A stretch of 6,856 nt of DNA, taken from positions 1 to 6,856 of the forward strand of contig BNVH01000123.1 in the NCBI GenBank assembly GCA_025997955.1. The letters are read 5' to 3'. This DNA is from Synergistales bacterium (GTDB lineage: Bacteria > Synergistota > Synergistia > Synergistales > Aminobacteriaceae). Below, piece after piece: positions 1-6,274 of the stretch (the stretch's first letter is position 1; each line of letters starts with the position of its first letter). A program made the translations under genes and the position numbers. The notes under the pieces are model-generated. The model did no database searches and was not told the origin of the DNA. It saw only the letters and a program-made list of their open reading frames with translations.

Positions 1-1049
1 CTTTCTAAGCGAATCAGTCCTAAGTCTATGAGATACTGAACATCATCGTTGATAAGCTCTTCGTTATCTACCCAGGATTCCCCGCTTAACATAGGAGCTA
101 TGACTCGTTTTACGCGCTCTTCTCTTAACTTGTCCGTAAGCTGATCCAAATGCGTGGCTCGTTCTATTATAAGCTCATTCGCGGCTTCCTCTATCATGTC
201 GAGCGTTATATGCCGGCTTCTGTCGCGGTTTTCTTTCATCTCGGAGGTGACTTGATTGCCGAGCGCGTTTACAAGCCAGGGTTGGCCGTGCGTAAGTCGC
301 CACACTTTAGGGTAAACGTCCTGCTCGAATATCTGTCCCGTCTCCGCTGTGTGCTGTTCGTAAAGCTCTCTTATCTCATCTTGCGAAAAATCTCCGATAC
401 GCAGAGATTTAGCCTTGATATTGAAACAACTTCCGCCTGTGATAATATCTCCATTTCCCATGTGTATTCTATAGTCTCTTACGTCCCTCACGCCGCAGAG
501 GATGACGGAGATGGGGAACTTGGCGGGGCGGTCGGTGTAGCCGCTCCTTAACTGACGCAAGACGGAAACTAACGTGTCGCCTATGAGCGAGTCTATTTCG
601 TCTATCATGAGGACTAATGGCTTGTTGAGGGCTGCGCAAACATTTTCGAGCATACCGCCAAGCGCTCCGTGCGCGCCGGACTCCTCAATTGGAGAAGAAG
701 CGTCACATGAAAGCCGTTCGATATTTGCGGTATTTTTCAAAGCTCTCTTGAGTGTCGATAAGATAGTTTTCATGCCGGCCAATACGTCATTCCGCGCCGT
801 CTGCGCCGGCTCGACGTTTATATAGACGCAATAATATCTGCCGTCTTCATTGATTCGTTTCACCATAGCCAAGAGTGAAGTTGTCTTTCCGGTCTGGCGC
901 GGGGCGTGCAAGACGAAATAACGCTGTTGGTCGATAAGCGCGCTAATCTCGTCATAGTCTATTCGGCGCAACGGGTCTACCATGTAATTCATATCGTCTT
1001 TACCAGGCCCCGCCGTGTTGAAGAACTTCGCTACTTTGTATGTGTCCAT
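1..1049 (-). CDS. P-loop ATP-binding protein of unknown role, partial (C-terminus beyond left edge)
   Basis: The reading frame is open from ATG at 1049 to the left edge, giving 349 residues without a stop. A ribosome-binding site AAGGGGG (1063-1057) lies 7 nt before the ATG. A Walker A-type loop APRQTGKTT sits at residues 49-57, with Ala where Gly is usual. A Walker B strand LVLMIDEID lies at 145-153, followed by a conserved-looking ILCGVRDVRDY at 183-193. HTAETGQ at 233-239 and HGQPWLVNALG at 254-264 match my memory of a widespread family annotated only as ATP-binding or AAA-like protein; its members run to roughly 500 residues, so about a third is missing here. No transmembrane segment or signal peptide is visible. 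The ATPase assignment is firm, but the biological role (signalling, defence or other) is not known. It is transcribed divergently from gmd and shows no functional link to the glycan genes. Confidence 0.85.
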   Translation of the reverse strand, partial: MDTYKVAKFFNTAGPGKDDMNYMVDPLRRIDYDEISALIDQQRYFVLHAPRQTGKTTSLLAMVKRINEDGRYYCVYINVEPAQTARNDVLAGMKTILSTLKRALKNTANIERLSCDASSPIEESGAHGALGGMLENVCAALNKPLVLMIDEIDSLIGDTLVSVLRQLRSGYTDRPAKFPISVILCGVRDVRDYRIHMGNGDIITGGSCFNIKAKSLRIGDFSQDEIRELYEQHTAETGQIFEQDVYPKVWRLTHGQPWLVNALGNQVTSEMKENRDRSRHITLDMIEEAANELIIERATHLDQLTDKLREERVKRVIAPMLSGESWVDNEELINDDVQYLIDLGLIRLE

Positions 1050-1064
1050 GAGTATGCCCCCTTA

Positions 1065-1093
1065 TTTATAGATTTATTGCACCAAAAAGTCTA
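1065..1093 (-). promoter_or_regulatory. Candidate promoter for the ATPase gene
   Basis: On the minus strand TAGACT (1093-1088; 4 of 6 matches to TTGACA) is followed after 17 nt by TATAAA (1070-1065). The predicted start would fall near 1058, inside the AAGGGGG ribosome-binding site, giving an almost leaderless message. This makes the assignment doubtful, and a promoter further upstream in the repeats is possible. Its -35 overlaps the plus-strand TATAAT at 1092-1097. Confidence 0.3.
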
Positions 1094-1097
1094 TAAT
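1069..1097 (+). promoter_or_regulatory. Candidate promoter for the gmd-fcl-GT2 operon
   Basis: A perfect -10 box TATAAT at 1092-1097 lies 17 nt after TAGATT (1069-1074), which matches TTGACA at only 3 of 6 positions. Transcription would begin near 1104 and leave a leader of about 60 nt before gmd. A second TATAAT at 1108-1113 in the duplicated repeat unit has no good -35 at normal spacing. This rests on motif matching alone. Confidence 0.4.
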
Positions 1098-1118
1098 TCA
1101 TTAAGTCTATAATTCATT
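1087..1118. repeat. Perfect 16-bp tandem duplication in the divergent promoter region
   Basis: The unit AAGTCTATAATTCATT occurs at 1087-1102 and again, without mismatch, at 1103-1118. Each copy holds TATAAT on the plus strand. A unit of about one and a half helical turns could be a duplicated operator half or a recent slippage duplication of a -10 region. The surroundings are very AT-rich compared with the flanking genes. Confidence 0.85.
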
Positions 1119-1163
1119 ATATATTATGGGAAACAAAAGAGATAGTTTCGGAGGTATCTATGT

Positions 1164-2255
1164 ATGAAAACAGCCTTAATAACCGGCGTCACAGGACAGG
1201 ACGGCGCGTATCTCACGAATAGCCTTTTGAGAAAGGGCTATTGCGTCCACGGCGTCAAGCGGCGCAGTTCGCTTTTTAACACCGCGCGCATTGATAATCT
1301 TTATAAGGACTTGCACGAGGACGATCCGAGGCTGATTTTACACTACGGCGACCTCACTGATTCCAGTAATCTGATACGCATAATTCAGCAGGTTCAGCCA
1401 GACGAAATCTACAATTTGGCGGCGCAGAGCCACGTCAAGGTTTCGTTTGAGACGCCTGAGTATACGGCGAACTCCGACGCTATCGGGACTTTGCGTATTT
1501 TGGAGGCCCTACGTATTTTGGGGTTGGAGAAGAAAACGCGCTTTTACCAGGCGTCGACCAGCGAGCTTTACGGCAAGGTTCAGGAGACGCCACAAAGCGA
1601 AACGACGCCGTTCTACCCCCGCAGCCCATACGCGGCGGCCAAGCTGTACGCCTACTGGATTACGGTGAACTATCGCGAGGCCTATGGCATCTTTGCCGCC
1701 AACGGTATACTTTTTAACCACGAGTCGGAGCTCAGGGGCGAGACTTTCGTCACGCGCAAGATAACCCGCGCCGCCGCCCGTATAGCCTTGGGCTTACAGA
1801 AAAAACTCTACCTCGGTAACCTCTCCGCCAAGCGCGACTGGGGGCACGCGGAGGACTACGTCGAGGCGATGTGGCTTTTACTGCAGCATGACACGCCGGA
1901 CGATTTTGTGATAGCGACGGGCGAGACTCATTCCGTGCGGGAGTTCGCTGCCGTCGCGTTCCGGGAGGCCGGGATAACCTTGGAATGGCGGGGCGAGGGA
2001 AAGGCCGAGCAGGGCTTGGATAGCAAGACAGGACAAGCTATAATAGAAGTAGACCCGGCATACTTCCGCCCCACGGAGGTGGAGCTACTCTTGGGCAATC
2101 CGTCTAAGGCGGAGCGCCTCTTGGGCTGGAAGCGCAAGGTCTCTTTTGAGGAGTTGGCGCGGCGGATGGTGCGGTACGACATAGAGCTTTTCAAGAAAAA
2201 TACCCTGATTCGTGACGCCGGCTACGAGGTCTGTTATCCTTTAGAGGAAGATTGA
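1164..2255 (+). CDS. gmd: GDP-mannose 4,6-dehydratase
   Basis: This enzyme makes GDP-4-keto-6-deoxymannose from GDP-mannose, the first step towards GDP-L-fucose, in the cytoplasm with bound NADP. The 363 residues are close to the usual 345-375. The Rossmann glycine motif GVTGQDG is at residues 8-14 and the NADP-contacting KRRSS at 32-36. The catalytic set is T132, E134, Y156 and K160 (STSELYG and YAAAK), one position lower than the E. coli numbering as I recall it. FVTRKIT and GNLSAKRDWG are also present. The start is fixed by GGAGG (1150-1154), 9 nt before the ATG; an earlier ATG at 1160 is out of frame. One oddity: the normally near-invariant HESP segment reads HESE (E188 in place of proline). 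It heads an operon, with fcl starting 15 nt after its stop. Confidence 0.97.
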   Translation: MKTALITGVTGQDGAYLTNSLLRKGYCVHGVKRRSSLFNTARIDNLYKDLHEDDPRLILHYGDLTDSSNLIRIIQQVQPDEIYNLAAQSHVKVSFETPEYTANSDAIGTLRILEALRILGLEKKTRFYQASTSELYGKVQETPQSETTPFYPRSPYAAAKLYAYWITVNYREAYGIFAANGILFNHESELRGETFVTRKITRAAARIALGLQKKLYLGNLSAKRDWGHAEDYVEAMWLLLQHDTPDDFVIATGETHSVREFAAVAFREAGITLEWRGEGKAEQGLDSKTGQAIIEVDPAYFRPTEVELLLGNPSKAERLLGWKRKVSFEELARRMVRYDIELFKKNTLIRDAGYEVCYPLEED

Positions 2256-2270
2256 GAAGAGGGTGGTCTA

Positions 2271-3194
2271 ATGGACAAAGACGCTAAAATTTACGTTGCC
2301 GGACACCGCGGGTTAGTGGGGAGCGCTTTAGTTAGACGCCTAGAGAGAGAAGGGTATAAAAATTTAATCCGCAAAACGAGCGTCGAGCTCGACCTTCGGG
2401 ACCAGGCTGCGACGCGCGCTTTTTTTGCCTCAGAACGGCCTGAGTACGTTCTGAACGCGGCGGCTAAAGTCGGGGGCATCCACGCCAACAGCGCGTATCC
2501 GGCTGATTTTATCTACGACAACTTAATCATGGAGGCCAACATAATTAACGAGTCCTGGAGAACGGGCGTCAAAAAACTCCTGTTTTTAGGCAGTTCCTGC
2601 ATATACCCGCGCATGGCGCGGCAGCCGATAAGAGAGTCGGCTCTGCTGACCGGGGAGTTGGAGCCCACAAACGAGCCCTACGCCATAGCCAAGATAGCGG
2701 GCGTCAAGCTATGTGAATCTTACAACAGGCAATACGGGACGAACTTCATCTCCGTCATGCCCACAAATCTATACGGCCCGGGCGATAATTACGACCTCGA
2801 AAACTCTCACGTAATGCCGGCGATGATACGCAAGTTTCACGAGGCCAAAAAGGACCGCGCCCCTTTCGTCACGCTGTGGGGGACTGGGTCTCCGAGGCGG
2901 GAGTTCCTGTACGTGGACGACATGGCGGACGCCTGCGTTTTTTTGATGGCTCGTCACGACGGCTCGCGGATGGTCAATATAGGGACTGGAACAGATGTGA
3001 CGATTAGGGAACTGGCGGAAACCGTGAAACGAATCATCGGCTACGAGGGCAAGATAGCATGGGATTCGTCTAAGCCCGACGGGACGCCGCAAAAACTTCT
3101 CGACGTATCTTTGTTGCGCGGGATGGGATGGAGGCACAGCGTCGAATTGGAGGAGGGAATCAGAAAAGCCTATGGCGAACTTGAAGGGGCTTAG
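2271..3194 (+). CDS. fcl: GDP-L-fucose synthase (GDP-4-keto-6-deoxy-mannose 3,5-epimerase/4-reductase)
   Basis: The enzyme epimerises C3 and C5 of GDP-4-keto-6-deoxymannose and reduces C4 with NADPH, giving GDP-L-fucose. At 307 residues it is near the family length (about 310-320). The N-terminal glycine motif GHRGLVG is at 11-17. The short-chain dehydrogenase residues are S108 or S109 (LGSSCIYP), Y137 and K141 (EPYAIAK). The epimerase residues C110 and H180 (ENSHVMPA) are kept. NAAAKVGGI, MPTNLYGPGDNYD and RREFLYVDD are typical of this family. The ribosome-binding site is the purine-rich AAGAGGGTGG at 2257-2266. The gene lies directly downstream of gmd, and its last 23 bases overlap the glycosyltransferase start, so the three are probably co-transcribed and translationally coupled. 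The symbol wcaG is also used for this gene. Confidence 0.97.
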   Translation: MDKDAKIYVAGHRGLVGSALVRRLEREGYKNLIRKTSVELDLRDQAATRAFFASERPEYVLNAAAKVGGIHANSAYPADFIYDNLIMEANIINESWRTGVKKLLFLGSSCIYPRMARQPIRESALLTGELEPTNEPYAIAKIAGVKLCESYNRQYGTNFISVMPTNLYGPGDNYDLENSHVMPAMIRKFHEAKKDRAPFVTLWGTGSPRREFLYVDDMADACVFLMARHDGSRMVNIGTGTDVTIRELAETVKRIIGYEGKIAWDSSKPDGTPQKLLDVSLLRGMGWRHSVELEEGIRKAYGELEGA

Positions 3195-4047
3195 CGCCAA
3201 AGAGAACGCCCTCACTTCGTTTTCGCTCATAACGGTGTGCTTAAACGCTGTTGACACAATTGAAGAAACTATCCTGAGCGTTTTGAATCAGAATTATCCG
3301 GCTCTTGAATATATCGTAATCGACGGCGGCTCAACCGACGGTACAATGGACGTAATAGAGCGGCACAGATCCCGTCTATCCAAGGTTGTATCCGAACCCG
3401 ACAGAGGTATATACGACGCTTTCAATAAAGGGCTTGCCATAGCGACGGGAGATATTGTGGGAATACTCAACGCGGACGATATGTATGCCCCTTGGACATT
3501 CGAGACGGTCGCTAAGGCGTCCCGCCGCCGTCCGGATGGAGGTGTTTTTTATGGAAAACTTGTTTCATTAGATAGGGCGAACCGTAAATGGACAGTTTAT
3601 CCTATCGACAGCCACTCTAATCTGCCAAATCGTATGATAGGACATCCGGCGATGTTTGTACGAAATTCTGTATATAAAAAACGAGGTTTTTTCAACACCG
3701 ATTACAAAATAGCCGGGGATTGGGATTTTATGCTACGTTTATATATGGCGGGGGAGATTTTTTGCCCTATGGACAAAGTCTTGACGGCTTTCAGCGTCAG
3801 CGGCTTGTCGTCGCATGTATCTCGGCGCTTGACAATGGAGAGTATAGCCATTTATCGAAAGTACCTGCCGCGTTTTGCCGCTTTGAGGAAAATACTCAAA
3901 ACAGAAATTAAATATTGGCTCAGGCTTGGAATAGACGCGTCTATGCTTTATCCGTTCTATGCGCGCCAAAGAGATAAGTACCTGCTGAGTGTCGAAAAAT
4001 CAGGCTTATACAGCGACGCTTTCACAATGTGGAAGCGCGTGTTATAA
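3172..4047 (+). CDS. Family 2 glycosyltransferase
   Basis: A 291-residue GT-A fold transferase, probably adding one sugar to a lipid-linked or cell-surface glycan; donor and acceptor cannot be read from the sequence. The first beta strand FSLITVCLN is at 17-25, the nucleotide-binding DGGSTDGT at 51-58, EPDRGIYDAFNKG at 75-87, the DxD-equivalent NADD at 100-103, and the acceptor-side GDWD at 182-185 with GLSS following at 211-214. The layout resembles WcaE-like colanic acid transferases, but that is resemblance only. No transmembrane segment is evident. The ATG at 3172 overlaps fcl by 23 bases and follows GGAGGAGGG (3149-3157) by 14 nt, which is long. A TTG at 3181 is the only near alternative, and later starts would cut the first strand. 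The 3' half is more AT-rich than gmd and fcl. Confidence 0.93.
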   Translation: MANLKGLSAKENALTSFSLITVCLNAVDTIEETILSVLNQNYPALEYIVIDGGSTDGTMDVIERHRSRLSKVVSEPDRGIYDAFNKGLAIATGDIVGILNADDMYAPWTFETVAKASRRRPDGGVFYGKLVSLDRANRKWTVYPIDSHSNLPNRMIGHPAMFVRNSVYKKRGFFNTDYKIAGDWDFMLRLYMAGEIFCPMDKVLTAFSVSGLSSHVSRRLTMESIAIYRKYLPRFAALRKILKTEIKYWLRLGIDASMLYPFYARQRDKYLLSVEKSGLYSDAFTMWKRVL

Positions 4048-4070
4048 GTTCCGTCTAAAATGCCGTTTCG

Positions 4071-5139
4071 CTATGTCGCTGAGCAGTTCAAAACTATCCA
4101 ACTCTTTGGCAAGAAGTCATTTAGGTCTTCGCGTCGCGAATTGTACCACAAACTCATATGCGGCGCTATGACTATTTTTTCGGGGTTTGTGTTCAAATAA
4201 GCTCCCCACCAACTAAAAGTGCTGGGACCAACGATATTGTGCTTACATCGGGACATGAGAAACAAATCATCTTGAACGCTTTCACTTTCCACAAAACGTA
4301 ACGGCGCGTCACTCATTACCGCGACAACGGGCGGAAGATGAACTTTGCACCAGGCTATATCATCAGAAAAAACAAAAAACGACGGATGGCTTATCTTGTC
4401 ATGGATGATTCGTAAGGCTTGTTCTATATATTCCAATTTGCTGGGTTGGAAGCCCGATATAATTACCTTATCGCCTCTGCGTACATGAATGGATACGGAC
4501 TGCGTTGACTGAATTTCGTTAAGCAATGGATTTTCAAAAAAAGAAACATCAAAAGAGAACATGGAAAAAATGTCTTTTTCGTCTAAGCCGCGCCAAAATT
4601 TTTCAGATCCAAAATACCCCATCACATAAGCATTGTCCGGAATATCAAGAAAGTAAGGAGGAAAATCCACCTCCCTATACACCCTGCAAAAACACGCTCG
4701 TATCAGACGCGTATCGGAGACGCGGTCGTCCCGTTGCGGGGGGGGGGGGGGTGGAGGAGAGTCGCAAAAACACGCATACGTCAAACGCGTATTGGAGGAG
4801 TGTTTTTAACACGCGGTCTTCTCTTAAAACCGCTCTCAGGTTTGTTATAAATCTAAAGATCCTCCACAAAAATACCCGCGCGACATAAGACGCGTCACCT
4901 TTTATCAGGTAAGCTATAGCCTGAAGTGGGAATAAACGCGCAATATCTCTTAAGGTCGCGACTCTTTCCGGTGGATTAAAGCAACCAAGGGCGTAATGTC
5001 TACCGGATTCACGATAAATCTTATCATAGAAATGCAAATCCAACAAAAGCTCTGTCCCAAGCCGCTTGGCGATAGCCTTCGCGGCCGCGTATTGAAACAT
5101 CTGATTCCCCATACCGCCTATGAACCGCATTATTATCAT
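4071..5139 (-). CDS. Alpha-1,2-fucosyltransferase (GT11), phase-variable, out of frame as sequenced
   Basis: Read across two frames, this is one GT11 gene, the family of H. pylori FutC, which moves fucose from GDP-fucose to an acceptor, usually galactose, in alpha-1,2 linkage. The N-terminal signature GGMGNQMFQYA is in one frame. The GDP-fucose-binding HVRRGD, the FVFSDD block and the GPSTFSWWGA block are in the other. The frames meet at a run of 14 C on the coding strand (4751-4738). As it stands, translation stops at TAG (4677-4675) after 154 residues. With 13, 10 or 16 C the frames join; 13 gives 355 residues, longer than the usual 280-300 because of an insert around the tract. With 12 C a third frame also stops early. 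The start ATG 5139 follows AAGGAG (5158-5153) by 13 nt. The family is certain; the linkage is inferred. Contraction of an assembly error is the alternative to true phase variation. Confidence 0.9.
4675..5139 (-). CDS. N-terminal half of the GT11 fucosyltransferase (OFF-state product)
   Basis: This is the 154-residue product expected from the sequence as given. It keeps the GGMGNQMFQYA signature at 8-18 and LLLDLHFYDK at 31-40. It then enters a low-similarity stretch with repeated peptides of the form YAxDxxVFL (residues 118-125 and 143-151), reads PPPP through the C tract at 131-134, and ends in LQGV. It lacks the HVRRGD donor site, so it should be inactive. Confidence 0.8.
   Translation of the reverse strand: MIIMRFIGGMGNQMFQYAAAKAIAKRLGTELLLDLHFYDKIYRESGRHYALGCFNPPERVATLRDIARLFPLQAIAYLIKGDASYVARVFLWRIFRFITNLRAVLREDRVLKTLLQYAFDVCVFLRLSSTPPPPATGRPRLRYASDTSVFLQGV
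4686..4718 (-). repeat. 33-bp repeat copy downstream of the C tract
   Basis: This copy matches 4764-4796 at 26 of 33 positions, including a shared GCAAAAACACGC and ACGCGTAT on the plus strand. The copies begin 78 bp apart, which is 26 codons, and the homopolymer lies between them. In the first frame it encodes RYASDTSVFL. In the frame that would be used after a 1-base contraction it encodes SDTRLIRACF. Confidence 0.75.
4738..4751. repeat. 14-G homopolymer inside the fucosyltransferase gene
   Basis: Fourteen consecutive G on the plus strand read as C on the coding strand. The run lies in coding sequence at codons 130-134 and is long enough for frequent polymerase slippage. The loss of one base joins the two halves of the gene. 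The exact count is the feature most likely to be wrong in an assembly. Confidence 0.95.
4764..4796 (-). repeat. 33-bp repeat copy upstream of the C tract
   Basis: Partner of the copy at 4686-4718, encoding QYAFDVCVFL in the first frame. A weaker third relative near 4866-4898 shares ACGCGTC and TATTTTTGT-like segments and encodes DASYVARVFL. This suggests the insert in the transferase grew by duplication. Confidence 0.7.
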
Positions 5140-5161
5140 TTTCTTTAGCTTACTCCTTCAT

Positions 5162-5218
5162 CCCACATTCGTCAGGTGTGACTTAAAGCCTTGGAATTAC
5201 TGGGCTGACGAATGTGGG
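5162..5218. repeat. Perfect 14-bp inverted repeat between the DUF268 and fucosyltransferase genes
   Basis: CCCACATTCGTCAG (5162-5175) is the exact reverse complement of 5205-5218, with a 29-nt loop. It begins 2 nt after the DUF268 stop codon and ends just before the AAGGAG site of the fucosyltransferase. No T run follows on the minus strand, so it does not look like an ordinary intrinsic terminator. It could be an RNA stability or attenuation structure, or a trace of a small mobile element. Confidence 0.85.
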
Positions 5219-5220
5219 CT

Positions 5221-6249
5221 TTATGTATACTTTTTTGTGTTCAATATTATTTCATTTATCCTTTTCAGCACATCAAGCCTGCACGTTTTACCTCTATCCG
5301 TCGTCTTCTCTTCGTCGGTATTTACGTTCAAAATATCGTTATCCGGGAAATCCTTGTCGGTTTTTCTCAGCGCGAGCAAATTTTGAATGTGTGTTCCGAG
5401 TGGCAAATCAAAAGGGTAGTTCTTAGTATATATCACATTTACGTCAAATACATCTAAACACTGCCATCCCTTTAACAACAGGGGCAGACGATGTTTGCCA
5501 TAAATTCTGTGAGCATTCCAGCATAAACAATCCTTACCCAAAGGCACACCGAGAAACAATACGCCGTCCTGTTTCAAAAATCTGTGAGCGTCACTCATGG
5601 CTTTTATGTCTCCAAAAGGATTTATTGGATCGCCATATCTACCAAGCCCGTCATGTTCAAAGGAAGAATAGGAAAAAGCAAAATCCGTCCTTATTTGTTT
5701 TGATTCCAATTCATCATGACTAAGAACCTCTATTTTCTCATGGTCGCATATAGGTTTGTTATAATCCACGACATACACTTTTTCGGCATTGTTCCAGACG
5801 GCCATAGCCTCGCAGTTGCACCCCGCAAGCCCCCATACTAACACGGTTTTATCTCTAAACGGATAGTTTATCATCACGTCGTAGAACGCCTGCATATCAT
5901 TTCCGTAATATGAAAAGGATCGTTCATCTAACTGCTTAAAAGTCTCTTTATATTTTTTTCTGGTGTTACGAACCACTGCTTGGTTGTCTAAAACCCTACT
6001 GTCCAGATAGAAATACAGGACAGGGATTTCCCGATTTAGGGTAAAATCGCCAATAAGTTTATCCGGTATGATGTTGGGGGGGGGGGCGAAAGGCACATTT
6101 ATTGGTGATACATCAATAGGCGGCGATACTCTTTTTTTAACGTATTGAGCGAAAGATTCGTCGCCTAACATCAATCTAAAAATAACACGCACGACCAATA
6201 AAGCAAGGGGCACTATTGCTTTTCGAATCTTCCGCAATATAGATTTCAT
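5221..6249 (-). CDS. DUF268 methyltransferase-like protein with N-terminal membrane segment, phase-variable, in frame
   Basis: A 342-residue protein recognised as DUF268 from the block SSFEHDGLGRYGDPINPFGD (195-214) and from LFLGVPLGKD, NAHRIYG and LLLKGW (231-262). A glycine-rich turn VLVWGLAGCNCEA (136-148) followed by the acidic VVDYN (160-164) looks like an S-adenosylmethionine-type Rossmann fold. The activity of the family is not established to my knowledge. Basic residues MKSILRKIRK precede a hydrophobic stretch at 11-28, suggesting a membrane anchor. Codons 55-58 (APPP) come from an 11-C tract. With 12 C the frame ends at TAA six codons after the tract (around residue 65); with 10 C it ends after about a dozen. 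The ATG at 6249 is preceded by AAAAGGAG (6267-6260) at 10 nt. It lies 81 bp upstream of the fucosyltransferase in the same direction. The gene is visibly AT-rich (one sampled 60-base line is 35% GC). Confidence 0.85.
   Translation of the reverse strand: MKSILRKIRKAIVPLALLVVRVIFRLMLGDESFAQYVKKRVSPPIDVSPINVPFAPPPNIIPDKLIGDFTLNREIPVLYFYLDSRVLDNQAVVRNTRKKYKETFKQLDERSFSYYGNDMQAFYDVMINYPFRDKTVLVWGLAGCNCEAMAVWNNAEKVYVVDYNKPICDHEKIEVLSHDELESKQIRTDFAFSYSSFEHDGLGRYGDPINPFGDIKAMSDAHRFLKQDGVLFLGVPLGKDCLCWNAHRIYGKHRLPLLLKGWQCLDVFDVNVIYTKNYPFDLPLGTHIQNLLALRKTDKDFPDNDILNVNTDEEKTTDRGKTCRLDVLKRINEIILNTKKYT
6076..6086. repeat. 11-G homopolymer inside the DUF268 gene
   Basis: Eleven consecutive G on the plus strand, read as C on the coding strand and encoding the end of A55 and P56-P58 between the membrane segment and the DUF268 core. 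Lengths of 8, 11 or 14 keep the frame. Nine, 10, 12 or 13 close it almost at once. Confidence 0.95.
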
Positions 6250-6274
6250 TCACTTCAAACTCCTTTTCTGAAAT

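Larger units (their letters stand above)
4071..4751 (-). pseudogene. C-terminal catalytic half of the GT11 fucosyltransferase, in the other frame
   Basis: From the C tract to the TAG at 4073-4071 this frame carries DNAYVMGYFGSEKFW, then SIHVRRGD (the Arg-rich GDP-fucose-binding motif), SFFVFSDD and VGPSTFSWWGA, in the order known for GT11. No start codon with a ribosome-binding site would give an active enzyme from this half alone. The open frame extends upstream only to a TTG at 4784. It is expressed only if the tract changes length, or by ribosomal slippage on the C run. Confidence 0.8.

Noticed and set aside
150..1112. Plus-strand open frames over the left ATPase gene
   Set aside because: The minus strand is open for 349 codons with Walker motifs and a ribosome-binding site; the plus-strand frames are its shadows.
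2769..3257. 162-codon minus-strand open frame antisense to fcl
   Set aside because: It lies wholly over fcl and the GT2 start, whose domains are unmistakable, and its own translation shows no recognisable motif.
4048..4070. Bidirectional terminator between the convergent GT2 and fucosyltransferase genes
   Set aside because: Only 23 bases separate the stops and no convincing stem with a T run is visible there.
4640..4677. Translation restart after the premature TAG in the fucosyltransferase, using GGAGGTGG right after the stop
   Set aside because: No start codon in the catalytic frame lies at a workable distance, and the GGAGG can pair with CCTCC just downstream. A restarted product would also lack the N-terminal half.
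4526..4888. 120-codon plus-strand open frame across the poly-G tract
   Set aside because: It is antisense to the GT11 gene, highly basic and low in complexity, with no motif or convincing start; it is a shadow frame.
5120..5457. Several plus-strand open frames at the end of the DUF268 gene
   Set aside because: They are antisense to the conserved DUF268 C-terminal region, mutually overlapping, and rich in Phe/Ser/Leu as expected from antisense reading of AT-rich DNA.
5953..6138. Two 7-A tracts on the coding strand of the DUF268 gene (5953-5959, 6132-6138)
   Set aside because: They encode ordinary lysine-rich segments, and runs of seven are common in AT-rich sequence; they are much weaker slippage candidates than the 11-C tract.
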